From Aspidapion aeneum (taxonomy: Eukaryota > Arthropoda > Insecta > Coleoptera > Brentidae): a DNA stretch of 64,000 nt. The stretch lies in contig OY755039.1 in assembly GCA_963576565.1 (NCBI GenBank), positions 24,690,602 to 24,754,601 on the forward strand, given 5' to 3'. Shown here piece by piece: positions 31,885 through 43,929 of the stretch. A program made the position numbers and the translations under genes. Positions within the stretch are counted from its first letter, which is position 1. Every line of letters starts with the position of its first letter. The notes beneath the pieces were generated by a model that was given only the letters and a program-made list of their open reading frames with translations, searched no databases and was not told the DNA's origin.

Positions 31885-32537
31885 GTGTCCACTAGGGTTG
31901 CTAACTTTTTTTTGAAAATAAATATTGTATTTTTGAATATAAAACAAAAAAAATGTAGTACACTCAAAAAATATCGTGAGGGTTTTTACGTAGTGGCGTA
32001 TCTAAAAAATAAAACAATTTGAAGTTACGCTTTTTTTCTGGCTATAAGTTTAAGTTTATGTACTTTTCTACGTAAATAAATATATAAAATAATAAATAAA
32101 ATATTGGGTAACATTAAAATATTTTCCTCAGCAATGGTAAGATTTTTATACGCACCATTATGGTTTTTGTGGATCTCCGGTAAAATTTCAATAATATCAG
32201 TTACGCCACTACGTGAGGAAGCCGACGATATATATAATTTTATAGGAAAAAAGGTTTTTACACACCTTAAACATAAATTCGCAAAGCAATGACAAATGCA
32301 TATTGTCACCATTATAGAGGATTCACCGTTTTCTCCAACATTTTCAGTGTCAAAAGGCGCGTTTAGTTATAGGCACATCTTAGTCTCGGCCTTGCAAAAT
32401 ATAGACCAAATCAAGATCCAAGTAAATATAGTAATTTTGCGTACTATATAATTGTTTAACAGTATATAGTATGCAGATCCGAAATATAGTACAATACTAT
32501 AATATAATATAGTACGGCTGGCAACTCTAGTGTCCAC
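31885..32537. mobile_element. hAT-like non-autonomous element with 8-bp target duplication
   Basis: The body spans 31893-32529 (637 bp). Its ends TAGGGTTGC and GCAACTCTA are inverted complements with one mismatch, and the 8-bp direct repeat GTGTCCAC lies at 31885-31892 and 32530-32537. An 8-bp duplication with a TAGGGTTGC-type end fits hAT elements. No transposase is seen. A second inverted pair (TAGTGGCGTA / TACGCCACTA at about 31992 and 32210) suggests another small element nested inside. Confidence 0.85.
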
Positions 32538-32859
32538 ATAAGATTAAAAGCAAAAAAGTTCTCTTGAGTTAACTTTTTGTCCATTTAAGGGTACTATCCT
32601 AAATTTGAGCTCTCCCGAGAGTCCCTAAAGGTAAACTAACAGGACTGTAGCTTGTTCTTTACGACATCTGCTCGAAATTCAAAACCTTTTAAAAGTATGA
32701 GAGCTGCTGTCTGACATCTGATAGCCGACAGTAGCTCTCTAACGGTTTCGTTTTAACATATATTCATGTGTTGTTCCTGATTCCTTTTCTTTATTTTGTT
32801 TTCTCGAAGATTATTTTAATACTAGTTTTGCTTCTCTATAAAAGCAGGACCGGTTTTTA
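32538..32859. other. Non-coding sequence
   Basis: No feature recognised. Confidence 0.45.
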
Positions 32860-33511
32860 TTAACACGTTCGCTGCCCACTCGGTCTATAAGACCAAAAAC
32901 ATAGTTGTTTTATTCGCCATTATGGTCTATAAGACCGAGAGGAAATTTTGCCACCCTCGCCAACGCGGTCTATTGGACCGAGTATAAATATTCAATCCTC
33001 TTTCGCCAAATGTTTTATTTTGCACTGGTTTAACGCTGGTAATAGACCGAGTTGGCGCCTGCGGATAGTTGGAACATATCAGTATTGTAAAAAAAGTTCA
33101 TTGTTTTGCTCATTTTATTTTTGAATGTGCTAAATTAGAGAAACAAAAATATTTTACTTAAAATTTTACTTATTTTTGAAAAATTCTAAAACCCAAACCT
33201 GCAATTCACATATATTAATGCATAATCAACCGTAGATAACTAAGGAGTTTTATATCTGTGAAACTTATTGAAGCATTCCATGCGCCAGCTAGGTGATAAA
33301 AAATTAAACTTCCACGCCGCCTCGGTCTATGAGGCCGAGTGACATTTTTGACATGATAATGACATCTACAAAAAAAGTGCAGGTAATGTAATGCAGCTTA
33401 AGGACTTTAATAGGACAAAGCAGCTCCAGGGGAACTTCTTTTTTTTTCGGTCTTTTTTTTGTGGCTTTAGTTGCATCATTACGAATAACGTGTAGGCAGC
33501 GAACGTGTTAA
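32860..33511. mobile_element. piggyBac-like MITE with TTAA duplication
   Basis: The body spans 32864-33507 (644 bp). Its ends CACGTTCGCTGCC and GGCAGCGAACGTG are perfect inverted complements, flanked by TTAA on both sides (32860-32863, 33508-33511). Several copies of a GGTCTATAAGACC-like palindrome lie just inside the left end and one near 33323. No transposase. TTAA targeting is the signature of piggyBac-type elements. Confidence 0.92.
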
Positions 33512-34512
33512 TAGTGCCCTCTAGAAGGAGCATTAATCGATCTGCGTATGTCTCAACCAACAACTTGAAATGGATAAAGTGTCCCATATTTTAATGGATC
33601 AATCACGGATCTGACACCTTCCTAGGCAATGATCTCAATATATATCTGGATAGGCCTTTACATATATGCAAAGTATAATAATTTTTAATTATTATAGTGC
33701 AGTTCAGCTGACCAAAATGCTTAAAAATCTAACATAAATTTGATTTTTAATTGAATTTATCTTCAAGCCGAAGAAGTATTTTTCATATTTATTGCATCAA
33801 AATAAAACAGTGTGCTTTGAAATAAAAAAACTCTACTTTTTGTTTTATTTGACTAAAATATTGGTGAAGAGGACTTTTAAATAAAAGGCAAAAACATGAA
33901 GTTTTTGTAAAGTTTTTAACTTTCTAATTCGTTTCTTGATTTTCCTGGAACGAAGCTGTTAAATTTAAAGTTGATGCGTACTTGTATATATTTCTAATTA
34001 TTCTCCGAGTTTTTGTTTGCTAAGTTTTCTAACTAGTATTTAAATTTAAAGAAAGTCAGCGTTTTCAAAGCTTGGATTATATTCTTTGTAAATAGGTAGT
34101 TGAGGGAAGATTTTTATTCGAACTATTAGTTTTTAGCCAGCATTTTGTCGTAACCAATAGTCAATACCTTCAAGTAAAAAAATAATCCGAATGTTAAGAG
34201 TCAGAAATTGGGAAGTCAGAGTAAAAAATGGACGTAAAAGCGGCCCATACACACACGTCCATTCACGTGATTTATCATCGCAGATGATTCGCAACAGGAA
34301 ATAGCCGCGTGCGATACACTTGTAAAAGATACGAATATCCAAATGATTTCGCAAGTGATTAGATATAGATAATTTAGTAAGTGTGACATTTGTCGTGACG
34401 TTACACTGCAGAGGAACGTACGTACCAAATCTTTCTAGTTTAATCATGGTTTGTTGCAATGTTAACACACGACCACTTACACACATGAATTTCCACTAGC
34501 CGCGAGATTGTT
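33512..34512. other. Non-coding sequence
   Basis: No gene or bounded element identified in this 1-kb stretch. Open frames near 34133-34486 have no recognisable domain. Confidence 0.45.
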
Positions 34513-35124
34513 TGTTTTATGATATTACCATTGGTTATAACTTTTCTCAAACTTTTTAACAAGGTATTTGGTCTTTAGTATACAATTCAATTTTTTTTTA
34601 TTAAAAAAATTAATAAAATGGCGGATTCAACTAGAAAATTTAAGTCAAAACTTTATTGAGTTACCTTAAGCGCCGCGATGTTTCAAGTTTGAGGCAAATC
34701 GGTTTATAAATAGGAAGGTGCGCTATTACGGACCCACCATTTTGATTTTTTTAAAGTTTAAGTTTGAAATCATAATCAGCGACCTGAAACACCCCAAGAT
34801 TCGAATTTGATACATATTGGTTCATAAATGGGAAAGTGCGCCATTTTGGATCCGTCATTTTTCATTTTTATAAATTTAAGTTAAAAATAATAATCAGCGA
34901 CCTGAAAGATCTCCAAGTTCCTAGTTTGATTCAAATCTGGATCCAATGGATCCGCCATTTTATTTATTTTTTTAATAAAAAAAAAATTGAATTGTATTGT
35001 ACCCCCAAATTCCAGTTAGAAAAGTTTTTAAAAAGTTATAATCAAACAAATAGACAAATATATTATATGAACTCAAGCTAAATAAAACTGTTTAAACAAT
35101 TGCCAATGCTAATATCATAAAACA
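34513..35124. mobile_element. Small foldback element FB3
   Basis: The ends TGTTTTATGATATTA and TAATATCATAAAACA are inverted complements apart from a base or two, and the arms continue inward to ATTAATAAAATGGCGGATTC (left, about 34625) and GGATCCGCCATTTTATT (right, about 34948). The core has about three tandem units of roughly 120 bp marked by AATAATCAGCGACCTGAAA and GCGCCATTTTGGATCCGTC. No coding sequence. Confidence 0.75.
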
Positions 35125-35449
35125 AAAAATAAGGCTGAATTATGCTTTTGGAGCAAAGCAAGCAGAATTTTTTTTCCATCAACAAAAATTGCTCTACATA
35201 GTTTGCTAGAATGATCTTTTAGTACTCTACGCAGAGTCAAAACTTAGTTAAGATCCACAATGACTGAGGATAGATTAAGCAATTTATGTATGCTGAGTAA
35301 ACATAGGAAATTAGTTTTAAAAAAAATAAACAAATAGAAGAAGACGTTTTAAGTAGATTTGCTAAACATCCCAGACAAGATTAAAAGACTTAGAAAAATG
35401 ATGCGTATGTGTGTTCGTTTTCGTTTTTTTTGTTTATTTCAATGAATAC
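35125..35449. other. Non-coding sequence
   Basis: No feature recognised. Confidence 0.45.
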
Positions 35450-35993
35450 CAGTGGCGGTTCCTCCATAAATGCACAGGTGTACATGCACTCCCAAATTTT
35501 ATTTAAAAATATTAAAATTTGATAATTCTTTAATTAATAATAATAAATAAACTTAAAAAATAGTTCACCAACGACTTGAATACGAACTAGAAATTAATAG
35601 CCCGTAAGTATGTATGTGTTAGTATTCGTGTTCAAACCAGGATGCGGTGGATGATGGATGTGTAGGCCGCGGCTCTTTTCACAGGAACCAAATTCTATGC
35701 ACCATAGATGTTATGTCACATTCTAATTACAAAATATAGAAAGAGGGGACGCCATGTCCCTATCGAATTTTACATTACATAGAATCTGGGCCTTACTTCC
35801 GTTGTGCTGTTATGCAGAAATTACCATCATCGATGCAGCCCGCACCCCCGTAATGCCTCCCGCGGCAACGGTTAGCGTTGGCTTTATCGGTCGGGCTCTA
35901 TTGTTTTGATTTTGAGTGTGCACTATAGGTAAAGATTGTTTTTTTTTTGTTTTTGGTGTGTACCGCAAAACTTTACACCACGCGCCGCCACTG
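35450..35993. mobile_element. hAT-like MITE, 544 bp
   Basis: The ends CAGTGGCGG and CCGCCACTG are inverted complements. The flanking octamers ATGAATAC and ATGTATAT agree at six of eight positions, compatible with a decayed 8-bp duplication. The subterminal sequence (GTGTACATGCACTCCC) resembles that of other hAT-like ends. No transposase. Confidence 0.65.
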
Positions 35994-36870
35994 ATGTATA
36001 TCTATTTTATTTTAAACTTTTTGCTTTTGCTTCACCCCAAGTTTCATGCCACGTACGCCCATGGGGGTGCGTTCAATTGCCCGCTGCGTAATATTACTCT
36101 CCCGATCCCTAATACCTAAGTAATCTTATTTTTAAACAATCTTTGGACAAAAAACCCAAGAAATAAACTGTCATGTCAAAGGCCGTAGAGAGCACAAGGT
36201 GCAATTCCATCATAATTTAGGATTAGAGTCCTGCCTTGAGCGTAATTTATGACGGGAAAATTTTAATATATCCACCAGCTGTCTGACGGGTGTAAATTTA
36301 AGTTTCTACGGCTCTAAATGGGACAGATATTTTCTTACATATTTTTCCGGTTGTTGGCCACATTGGAATGGGAAAGAAAAGTGGAAGGTTGATTTAAGGC
36401 TACTTGAGAGAGGATAATCATATGTCAAAAAGGGCTCATTCGGAAAATGTTTCATTTGTTTCACATAAAAAAAATATTTGCTTAACATTTTAAATGCTAT
36501 TTTGAAAGAGAAAAGTTTCAGAGAGAGGTTAAGAAAAAAAGTTATGGAGTATAAAATTTTGGGAGTGGCTTTTATATTCACATATCAGTCATATAAAAAC
36601 TTTTACAAAAAATAGCCTTGGGTCGGGGCTTGGACATTTTTTCTATTTCTTGTATACACACATTGAGAAAAATCAGTTAAATAATTATCTACCTGAGCTT
36701 TGTGTGCTTGGAAATAATAGAAAATTCAACTGTTAGACATGTGCACCATTTGATAAGTATTTTCGTCCACCTAGAATACATTTTTCCATAAAAATATAAA
36801 ACAAATTATTTACCACCTAGTTGAATAAAAACTTAATTCAATGAAGAAAACAAAACCCATCTGACACTAG
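35994..36870. other. Non-coding sequence
   Basis: No gene or bounded element identified. Confidence 0.45.
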
Positions 36871-37655
36871 TAATGAGAGATTTCAATGCCAAATTAGGTA
36901 AGAGGGTGAACATCGAAGAGACTAAAATAGGAGATTTTGGATATGGAGACAGGAATGACAGGGGCACAACCTTAATGAATTATCCAGAGGAAAAACAGCT
37001 TTTTTTAATGAACTCGTTGTATAGAAAGAAACTGCAACAAAAGTGGACATGGCTCAGCCCTAATGGAATAACGAAAAACGAAATTGATTAGATACTGATT
37101 ACTGATAAAAATATCGTTAGAGACGTAACAGTCCTAAACAGCTTTACAACAGGCAGTGATTACAGGATGGTCAGAACAAAAATTTGCATTGATAGCAATT
37201 TCGAAATAACAAGAAAAATTAATAATAACAATGGACAACTTGACACACCGAACTTGCAAAAAAATAAAGCTATATACAATGAAAGGCTGAAGGAACAGCT
37301 AACCCAAAAATTAGGATGCCGACATGAAAATATAGATGAAATAAATTGACAAGAGCTATGACCAAAGTAAGGGATGTCAGAGGAGAAGTAGCAAAATTAA
37401 AATGGAAATTTTCCGGTCATAATATCACAGAGAAAGACGATCGATGGAACAAATGTATTGTAAACTGGAGACCTTGAGAAAATAAAAGAAGTATGGGAAG
37501 ACTCCAAATGAGATGCGCAGACCATTTGAAGAAACACGCGGGAACTAGATGGATGAACACGACGACAGACAGAGAAGAGTGGAAGATATTGGGGGACGCC
37601 TATGTCCTTAGATGGATTGAAGAAGGCTAAATAGATAGATAGATAGATAGATAGA
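36870..37655 (+). pseudogene. Internally deleted RTE-like LINE
   Basis: The first part (36873-37348) encodes the C-terminal half of an apurinic-type endonuclease: DFNAKLG, then DRNDRGTTLMN, WTWLSPNG and NEID with the next codon a TAG where Tyr is usual, then FTTGSDYRMVRTK. It runs into a linker and then joins directly, at about 37348, to the extreme C-terminal domain: AKLKWKFSGH, DDRWNKCIVNWRP, GRLQMRCADHLKKHAGTRWM, then DREEWKILGDAYVLRWIEE. The whole reverse transcriptase (about 500 codons in relatives) is missing. The copy ends in a GATA microsatellite (37629-37655), the kind of tail RTE elements use. Confidence 0.8.
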
Positions 37656-37656
37656 C
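37629..37656. repeat. (GATA)n tail of the RTE-like LINE
   Basis: ATAGATAGATAGATAGATAG directly follows the LINE stop codon. Confidence 0.9.
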
Positions 37657-38717
37657 TATTTAATAAATAATCCATTTGCGTTTAATATATGACCTACTAA
37701 AAACAAAGAATTGTTTTTAATATATAAAATATTTGTTTCTGAAATTTTATCTATTTTTCTTAAATGGTTTTTTCTTCTATTTTATACAGATATTCGAATT
37801 GGTTTATTTTTTTTTATTAATTCCAAGTAGATTTTTCTCTCAGTGTACATTAGTGTTAAAAAAATCGCACCATCATCAGAACGAAAATGAAACAACTCGA
37901 AATTTAGAAATTTTTACTTTTAGAGATAAAACGACAAAAAATTATTCTACCTTGTTATAATGCCTTTTGATGTTCGAATCAAGAAATTTATATAATAAGA
38001 ACTTAAATTATTTGAGTTTTCTTTTGTTTACCTAAAATTAAATTTTTTGAATTGTGTCAGTTTCGTTCTGAGGGTGCGAAATATATTTTTAGTATCATCT
38101 ATTTAAAGGTTTCTGGGAGGGGATTGCCTCGAAGGCACGGGACTAAGAACCAAGGGTGTCGTAAGCTAACCGCCATTTGGAGGCCACTACTGCAGCCCAT
38201 GATGGCCCATATGAAAATCCGATAAAATTTACAAAAAATTTACTATTTACGTTGAGAGACCGAAAAAGTGAACTTTCCAGGAAACTTAAGTAGGATTAAA
38301 TGAAAAGCTCTTGTAGTCGACCTTTTTCTTTAATTTATGATTTTGGGTTGTTTCCTGATTATTTAAAAGCAAAAATCAAAATAATCGGTAAAGAGCTTTT
38401 TTTTTAAGTCACTTTTAGCATATTTAAACTATAATTCTAGAACTTTCGCAACCATTCAAAATATACTCGCACTAAACATCGATTTTGTGCAAACATTTTA
38501 CTGTAAATCATAATTTGATCAAATCGGTTAAATGCTTTTTGAAATAAGTAGCATATAAATATTTCAAAGTAGTTATCTCCATGTCAAACAATAAACAAGT
38601 TGCTTTCACTTTGTTATTGGTATATATGTTAATATTTCTTAAGATTGTTAAATTATTTTGGTATAATAAATGCCGAACAAAGAATGTTTTCTTAGATTTC
38701 AAAAACACAAACAAATA
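37657..38717. other. Non-coding sequence
   Basis: No gene or bounded element identified. Confidence 0.45.
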
Positions 38718-39441
38718 TACAGGGTGTCCCATAACTTAGGGGCCATTGTGCAGCAGGGGATAGAGGAGGTTATTTCCGAGAAAAAAGTTTATGGGGGTCA
38801 ACACCCACCTATTTTTAAGATATAGGATTTTTAAAGTTCGAGGAGTGGAGGAAAAGGGTTTTACAAAAAAAAGAAAACCTGTGACAACCAGCTGAATACT
38901 TAGCTAATTGTGATTCAAAAATGAAGTATTCATTTTTTTAATAAAATTACAAGTTGAGGAGATACAGGCTATCAAAATAACCTCCAAAAATGTATAAAAA
39001 ATAATAATTTTTTTGAAAAATTAATTTTTGCTTACTTATTTCTTTAAAAAATATCAATAATATTTTATTATTATGTCTCGCCAGAGACTTGCTTTTATTA
39101 ACAAAAAATATTTAAAAAAAACATTGCGTTTAATATGGCATTTATAAAAATTTATAACAGAAAAAAAGTTTTTTGGCAAATAAATTGACCGACAAATTTT
39201 TTTCAAAATAAATTTTATTTCAGTTTATTGCTCTTGTTCTAATACACGACTATACCCAATTTCATATTTTTACTGCGTTTTTTAAAAAAGTTATTAATAA
39301 AAAAGTTTAAAAAATTGCCAACTTTGATGCTCTGTATCTCGACAAACAAAGAGTTTTGACCCATGCATTATAGGAACTTTTTTATCAGACATTCTCTATC
39401 ATCTGTTGGCCTATGGCCCCTAAGTTACGGGACACCCTGTA
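38718..39441. mobile_element. MITE with CAGGGTGTCCC ends, TA duplication
   Basis: The body spans 38720-39439 (720 bp). Its ends CAGGGTGTCCCATAACTTAG and CTAAGTTACGGGACACCCTG are inverted complements with one mismatch, and both are flanked by TA. The homology of the ends extends into GGGGCCA. This fits a Tc1/mariner-type non-autonomous element; no transposase is present. Confidence 0.88.
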
Positions 39442-39489
39442 TCGTAATCGACTTTCGTTCAACTAAGTGACAATAGAGAAATATTTAAA

Positions 39490-39746
39490 TACAGCCAGGC
39501 TATAATTGTGCCAGGCACTATTTTTAAACATTCACATTGAAAACTGACTGTTGATCTTTCAAAATTGACATACCTACCAAAGTCGAATTTAAAACATTGA
39601 TCGTCTATTTTCAATTAATAAAATAAAAGAAGGCACTATTTATTCCGGTTCATATAGTAAACAAAGGCCGTGTGTTAAAGATCACAGCTGATATTACAAT
39701 ATGAAGTTGTCAAAATTGTGCCTGGCACTATTATAGCCTGGCTATA
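39490..39746. mobile_element. Short MITE with AGCCAGGCTATAAT ends
   Basis: The body spans about 39492-39744 (253 bp). AGCCAGGCTATAATTGTGCC at the left is mirrored by GCACTATTATAGCCTGGCT at the right. TA on both flanks is consistent with a target duplication. Confidence 0.8.
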
Positions 39747-40588
39747 TTTCAATAATTTTCTAATAACTCTTCATATCCATCAAAACAGTAATGAGTGGGT
39801 GGTCCACAACAAACGAAAAAAATTTTTACACCATGAACAAATTTTTTAAATAGAAATGAAAGAAAAAACCAAACAAATGAAAGATTTGTAACTTAAAAAA
39901 TAAATTATAAAAACCAGAATTAAAAATAAGGTATTTAAATGTAAGTTAAGTTTGGTAAAATTATTGAAATATTTCCAAGACATATAACAACTTTCTCTCA
40001 AAATAGTCAAAATCTTTCAAATTCGGATGAAAACCTTCAATCCTTCAATATTCGAAATTATTGTTCAAAATCCTTCATACCAAAGGAAAACCTTCAAATC
40101 TGGCAACTCTGTTCTGCCCCGAAATTGCATCTTTTGCTTGGTGTTGTAAATAGAGCCCTTGCATGGGCAGAGTCCCGTTACGCTCAGCGCGAAAAAGCAA
40201 ATGGAGGTTCAGGCTTTAGGGGGAAACTTCTGTAAAAAACTCTTGAAGCATATAGATTTTCTAAGCAGCATTCAAAATCTGGGCGTAATTAAACATGTGT
40301 AAGTTTTTAATTAGTTTAAAAAAGTTGTCAACTATTGTTTTGAAAGTGATCTTAAGCTGGGTTACAAAGTATATATTCAATCATTTAAAAATAGTTAGAT
40401 GGACTTGAAAGTCAGCATTACTCCTAAAATACAAGCCATATTTTTTCACATACCACATAGAAAAAAGCTATACTTGGCATGGGGAAGTTTGATTAGAAAG
40501 AGAAAAGCAAATTTAGTAGCAAATTCACCCTCTCGCAATTCTTGCTCCACCTGTCATGCCAAGTTGAATAAATTTTATTAAGGCGGGC
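39747..40588. other. Non-coding sequence
   Basis: No gene recognised. Confidence 0.45.
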
Positions 40589-40916
40589 TCAAACGACTCG
40601 TGTACTTGGCAAATATACAATTATTTGCTTACTTGGCAAGTATACGACCTTTGCGAATTGCGATAGCAAGCAGGGTGCTCACACGACGTGTACAATTTAC
40701 AAGATTAGTACGAGAGTATGTATATATAAATGTGTGTGTGTGTGTGTGTGTTTACTTGACAAGTGTACGAATAATCGTGAGCCCTTTGACTCCGCCCATT
40801 TTTACCGACCACAAGGAAAACCAACGAGTGAAAAATAATTGTACAAGTAACCCACTCACACGACATGGCAAGTATACGCAAGTAACAATTATTCGCCAAG
40901 TACACGAGTCGTTTGA
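40589..40916. mobile_element. MITE with TCAAACGACTCGTGTAC ends
   Basis: TCAAACGACTCGTGTACTTG at the left is mirrored by CAAGTACACGAGTCGTTTGA at the right, a perfect 20-bp inverted repeat, with further matching inside (TTGGCAAGTATACG). No direct repeat is obvious at the flanks. A TG microsatellite (about 40732-40751) lies inside. Confidence 0.85.
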
Positions 40917-40939
40917 TATCGGCTTTACATTGTCTACTA

Positions 40940-41170
40940 CGCAGATTTAAAAAAGAGAGCTTGTTTGTTCTCCCACCAACTCTGATGTATAATTTCTCCT
41001 CTGGTGTTCATGCTCTTCTAACTTTTAGTTCATGGGCCTCCGAAATTTGTTGAGATCGGTGTAAACCCTTGTTTTAATTTTTATCTAAACACCTGCTAAA
41101 TGATTTTTTCTTTTCTAAGCAGCCTTCCCTATGACCAGTATAGCTTTTTCCTATATAGTAGAGCAATTTT
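40940..41170. repeat. Dispersed repeat Q, copy 1
   Basis: Matches 46645-46920 in the same orientation (CGCAGATTTAAAA, TTTGTTGAGATCGGTGTA, TTTTTATCTAAACACCTG). A partial inverted copy is at about 45310-45420. No coding sequence. Confidence 0.65.
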
Positions 41171-42839
41171 GTGAAGAAAATCGTATGAGGTTGGGGTTCT
41201 TTATCGAGCAGGCTATGAAATTTGTGCATTTTGATTTTAAGTAAGGCTGGAAAATAAAAAAAGAGGCTCAAAATTAACCAGATTGCACAAAAAAGATTTT
41301 TTCACTATCAGTGAAGGATCTAGGAACTTTATTTGGGGGTGGGGGGGAAATATCATAATAAATATTGCATAAAACTATTGTGCACAGTGACCAGGAGGTA
41401 TTCTGTATGTAAAAACCAACTATAGTTTGAGATTTGAGGGGAAAATTTTCCCTTTTTCCCCTCCCGTAGATTCGCGCCTGCCTATATTTAATTTAATAGC
41501 TTTACTTAGATTAATTTAAATATGTTTACCCAAATAATTAAATATTGAAAAAAATACGATTACAAAAGCAAATAAATGGATCCCCGACGGATCTGATAAC
41601 TTCCTAGCTATCCAATTAGCACACTTCAAGTAAAGCTATGATACTATATCAGCCTTGAAAACTGTTTTTTGTAAATATCGTAGAAACTAAAGCTCTCACG
41701 AAGTTTATGGTTATGACACAAATTATTGTCTATGTCCACTATATTTCGAAAACCGCAAAAATACGATGCACCGTTAAAAAGTTAGCATTTTTATAATTAT
41801 TTAATTGTCAAAAAACTGTCATTAGCATTAATGTATTATGGCCAAAATCTAACCAGCTCGTTAGAGTGTCGAACGCTAGTTTACCTGAAAATTTTATGAA
41901 AATCGGTTGAGCGGTTTAGGAGGTATTGTGTTACGGACAGAAATAATATACACACATACATACACACACAGAGAGACATCACGACGATATTGCTAAGATA
42001 GGTCAAACTACACCCTCTCAAAAAAAAAAATTCGCCAAAACTAATTCCTTCTCTAGCCATTGCTGCGCGGGCTATAAATCAATTTTGGGATATAAGGTAG
42101 ATCTAATTAGAAGTATATCTTGCGTTGAGTTTAGAAAATAGAAGGACCGCAGTTTGCCAATCAATACTAGCTGAGAATAATAGGTCATAGATTAGTAATG
42201 TTGCCGGACCGATTTTTGACTGAAAAAAAAGAGTAAATATGCATTTCCCGATCGCCTGGTTGTTTGTCACAAATAAAATTAGACAACTACAACATCTTTT
42301 CCATGTCACCCAGGACCTAGATATGCTCTACGTTAACTTATTAGGCAAGGCAAAAATCGAAAAAACCTGAGATGTGGGATTAAAGATTATGGAAATTAAA
42401 AAAGTGATTTAGGTAATTCTCGAAATAGAGCTGCTGCATCCAAAATCCAAAATTAAATTAAATTAAAATGACTTATCATTTAAAAAGACGTTTTTTACAA
42501 TCCAGTAAGCCTATCTATCGTACCTTTATGTTAATTTCCTGTGTTGTGATCCAGTCATTTCCCGAACAGCATTCAGTGCTAATATTTGGCGCTCCTGTAT
42601 TGCCGCCGCAAATTCGATTGAGTTCACTGTCCTGCATGTCCTTTATTTCCGGATCGCATAAATAGCAATACCTATTGGTTGATGCATATCCTCATGATTA
42701 ATATTGATAAAAACACACTTTTTTACCCAAGCGTAAAACTTGTAAATATACCTTCACTTTCCACTATTAACTGAAGTGGCAACCTCGGGCTATACCTATA
42801 TCTGTATTTCTCTTTTCATTTACTGTCTGTACCGGAATG
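41171..42839. other. Non-coding sequence with scattered repeat debris
   Basis: No gene. Around 41895-41985 there is GAAAATCGGTTGAGCGGTTT followed by a CA microsatellite, the same kind of motif-plus-microsatellite junction as in R1. G-rich sequence near 41336-41349 resembles an eroded hAT-like end. Confidence 0.4.
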
Positions 42840-42975
42840 GGACAACTGGGCGCCGCCAACTCGGCGCCGCCAACTGGGCGTCGCTAACTCGGCGCCGCCA
42901 ACTGGGCGCCGGGCCAACTGGGCGCCGCCAACTGGGCGCCGGGCCAACTGGGCGCCGGGCCAACTCGGCGCCGGA
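42840..42975. repeat. FB2 left GC-rich terminal array
   Basis: About nine units of AACTGGGCGCCGCC and variants, each centred on the palindrome GGCGCC, standing out sharply from the AT-rich surroundings. Confidence 0.95.
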
Positions 42976-43139
42976 CTAAAAAATTTTTTTTTGATAAAAT
43001 GTGTAGATGAAGAATAAAATATATTATTTATATAAAAACATCTTTAAAAAATCCTTTACGCAATTTTTACAAGCTTTTTTTAGCTTCAGATGTTCTGTCT
43101 AACTAACTAACCATATAACTATAACTAAATTTGGTACAC

Positions 43140-43800
43140 ACGTAGTGGTCCCATGACAATACAACATTAAGAAAAAAATATCCTCCAAACCCCTACCCCC
43201 ACCCCTTCTATAGAAAAATGTGTTTTTGACACACTTCCCGTTATCCGATTTGGATAAAATTTGGTATACATATAGTGATCTGATGACAATACAATATTAA
43301 GAAAAAAATATCCTCCCACCTCTACCCCCACCCCCTTTCATAGAAAAATAAGTTTTTGACACACTTCCCATTATCCGATTTGGATGAAATTTGGTATTCA
43401 CATAGTGGTCCGATGACAATACAACATAAAAAAAAAATATATCCTCCCACCCCTACCCCCACCCCCTTCCATAGAAAATGCGTTTTTGACACCCTTCCCA
43501 TTATCCGATTTGGATGAAATTGGGTGTACATATAGTGATCCGATGACAATACAACATTGAAAAAAAATCCTACCACTCCTACGCCCACCCTCATCTATAG
43601 AAAAATGCGTTTTTGACACACTTCCCATTATCCGATTTAGATGAAATTTGGTATACATATAGTGGTCCGATAACAATACAACAATAATGAAAAAATGTCC
43701 TCCCACCCCTACCCCCCACCCCCTATATAAAAAATGCGTTTTTGACATACTTCACTTCAAATGACTTTTATAAAATTTGGTATATGCATAAAGGTTCGAT
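43140..43800. repeat. FB2 left satellite array
   Basis: About five units of 120-130 bp, each with CCTACCCCCACCCC, a TTTTTGACACACTTCCC segment and ATCCGATTTGGATGAAATTT. This is the reverse complement of the right array. Confidence 0.9.
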
Positions 43801-43929
43801 GGCAATACAGCCCAAACAAAAAATATATTTCTACCTCTACCCCCACCCTCTCCTTCCCCCGATAAAAACATGAGTTTCCAAACAACTCACGATCAGCGAT
43901 TTCATTATAATCTAGAATAAACTCTTCTT

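Noticed and set aside
34133..34486. 117-codon minus-strand frame
   Set aside because: No recognisable domain and an overlapping alternative frame of similar length; treated as chance.
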